A stretch of DNA of 12,869 bases, taken from an uncultured Kiloniellales bacterium. GTDB lineage: Bacteria; Pseudomonadota; Alphaproteobacteria; Kiloniellales; JAKSDN01. The position numbers were made by a program, and so were the translations under genes. The stretch covers positions 1 through 12,869 of the forward strand of contig CALJXB010000283.1 of NCBI GenBank assembly GCA_937974415.1, in the 5' to 3' direction. Positions within the stretch are counted from its first letter, which is position 1; each line of letters starts with the position of its first letter. The notes beneath the pieces were generated by a model, which had not been told where the DNA came from, did no database searches, and worked only from the letters and a program-made list of their open reading frames with translations. Of the stretch, positions 12,675 to 12,869 are shown in pieces.

Positions 12675-12869
12675 CACCCGAGACCCAGGACCACGATCGA
12701 GGCGCGGGTCTGCTCGGTCAGGGCGTCGATGTCGAGCCCGCCGCCGACGCCGGCACGGTGGTCGACCACCACGAGGCCGGCATCGACCTCGCAGAGCAGC
12801 CGTCCGATGCCCGCGGTGTCCCGGGCAGTGATGCGCTGGGCCACGCCGGTCGTTCCCGAGGCGGCCAGC
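12674..12869 (-). CDS. Unrecognised protein, C-terminal 64 residues (5' end outside window)
   Basis: An open frame enters from the right edge and stops at 12676-12674. Visible residues include SGTTGVAQRITARDTAGIG, then CEVDAGLVVVDHRAGVGGG and a final RASIVVLGLG. Alternating Val/Leu strands and Gly turns look like an alpha/beta protein and show codon use like the neighbours. I cannot assign a family; ArgH, which often precedes small lipoprotein genes of the LptM type, does not end like this. The evidence that it is real is the tight TGATG junction with a lipoprotein gene on the same strand. Confidence 0.55.
   Translation of the reverse strand, partial: LAASGTTGVAQRITARDTAGIGRLLCEVDAGLVVVDHRAGVGGGLDIDALTEQTRASIVVLGLG

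Noticed and set aside
12556..12831. Arg-rich + strand open frame at the right end
   Set aside because: Low-complexity Arg/Gly/Pro composition typical of an antisense shadow; the - strand lipoprotein and partial gene explain the same bases better.

Overview
The window looks like a GC-rich alphaproteobacterial chromosome, plausibly of the Rhodospirillales or a relative. The basis is the C-terminal end of FtsH at the left edge, NfeD and slipin proteins of proteobacterial type, heavy G/C use at third codon positions, and FNR/FixK-type operator sequences. This placement is an inference; no 16S or other firm marker is present. I see no tRNA, rRNA, CRISPR array, transposase or integrase.

Layout, left to right. 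(1) 1-302, + strand: 3' end of ftsH, then a clear intrinsic terminator (332-359). (2) 485-2068, - strand: a bacterial GH3-family acyl-adenylating enzyme. It is divergent from (3) 2394-3101, + strand: a SagB/ThcOx-type nitroreductase-fold flavoprotein with a probable Tat signal. (4) 3425-6897, + strand: a tight three-gene operon of a long NfeD (ClpP-class protease plus membrane region plus OB domain), a slipin/stomatin, and a CapA-type metallophosphoesterase-fold protein that appears to be a Tat-exported lipoprotein. (5) 10199-6950, - strand: a two-gene operon of an AMP-forming acyl-CoA ligase and an unusual 564-residue Rossmann-fold protein. (6) 10958-10335, - strand: a small heat-shock protein (Hsp20) with a histone-H1-like Lys/Ala-rich N-terminal tail. 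(7) 11339-11073, - strand: an 88-residue protein of unknown function, divergent from (8) 11597-12169, + strand: a hemerythrin HHE-domain protein. (9) A gene-free 370 bp stretch, then on the - strand a 44-codon lipoprotein gene overlapping the end of an unrecognised partial gene at the right edge.

The most interesting signal is regulatory. A 14-bp FNR/FixK-type 'anaerobox' (TTGA-N6-TCAA) occurs exactly three times in the window by my reading, and every copy is intergenic: between GH3 and the SagB-like gene (2220-2233), ahead of nfeD (3233-3246) and ahead of hsp20 (10976-10989). Two one-mismatch copies are also intergenic: between the 88-aa gene and hemerythrin (11449-11462), and ahead of the ligase operon (10309-10322). 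Chance would give well under one perfect copy in the whole window. I therefore read most of the window between ftsH and the right-hand lipoprotein as one oxygen-responsive regulon or island. It would combine membrane quality control (NfeD/slipin), a sHSP, a di-iron O2/NO-type sensor or store (hemerythrin), flavin redox chemistry and acyl activation (GH3, acyl-CoA ligase). The gene mix recalls low-oxygen/dormancy regulons such as mycobacterial DosR, but with a different regulator family; that comparison is inference.
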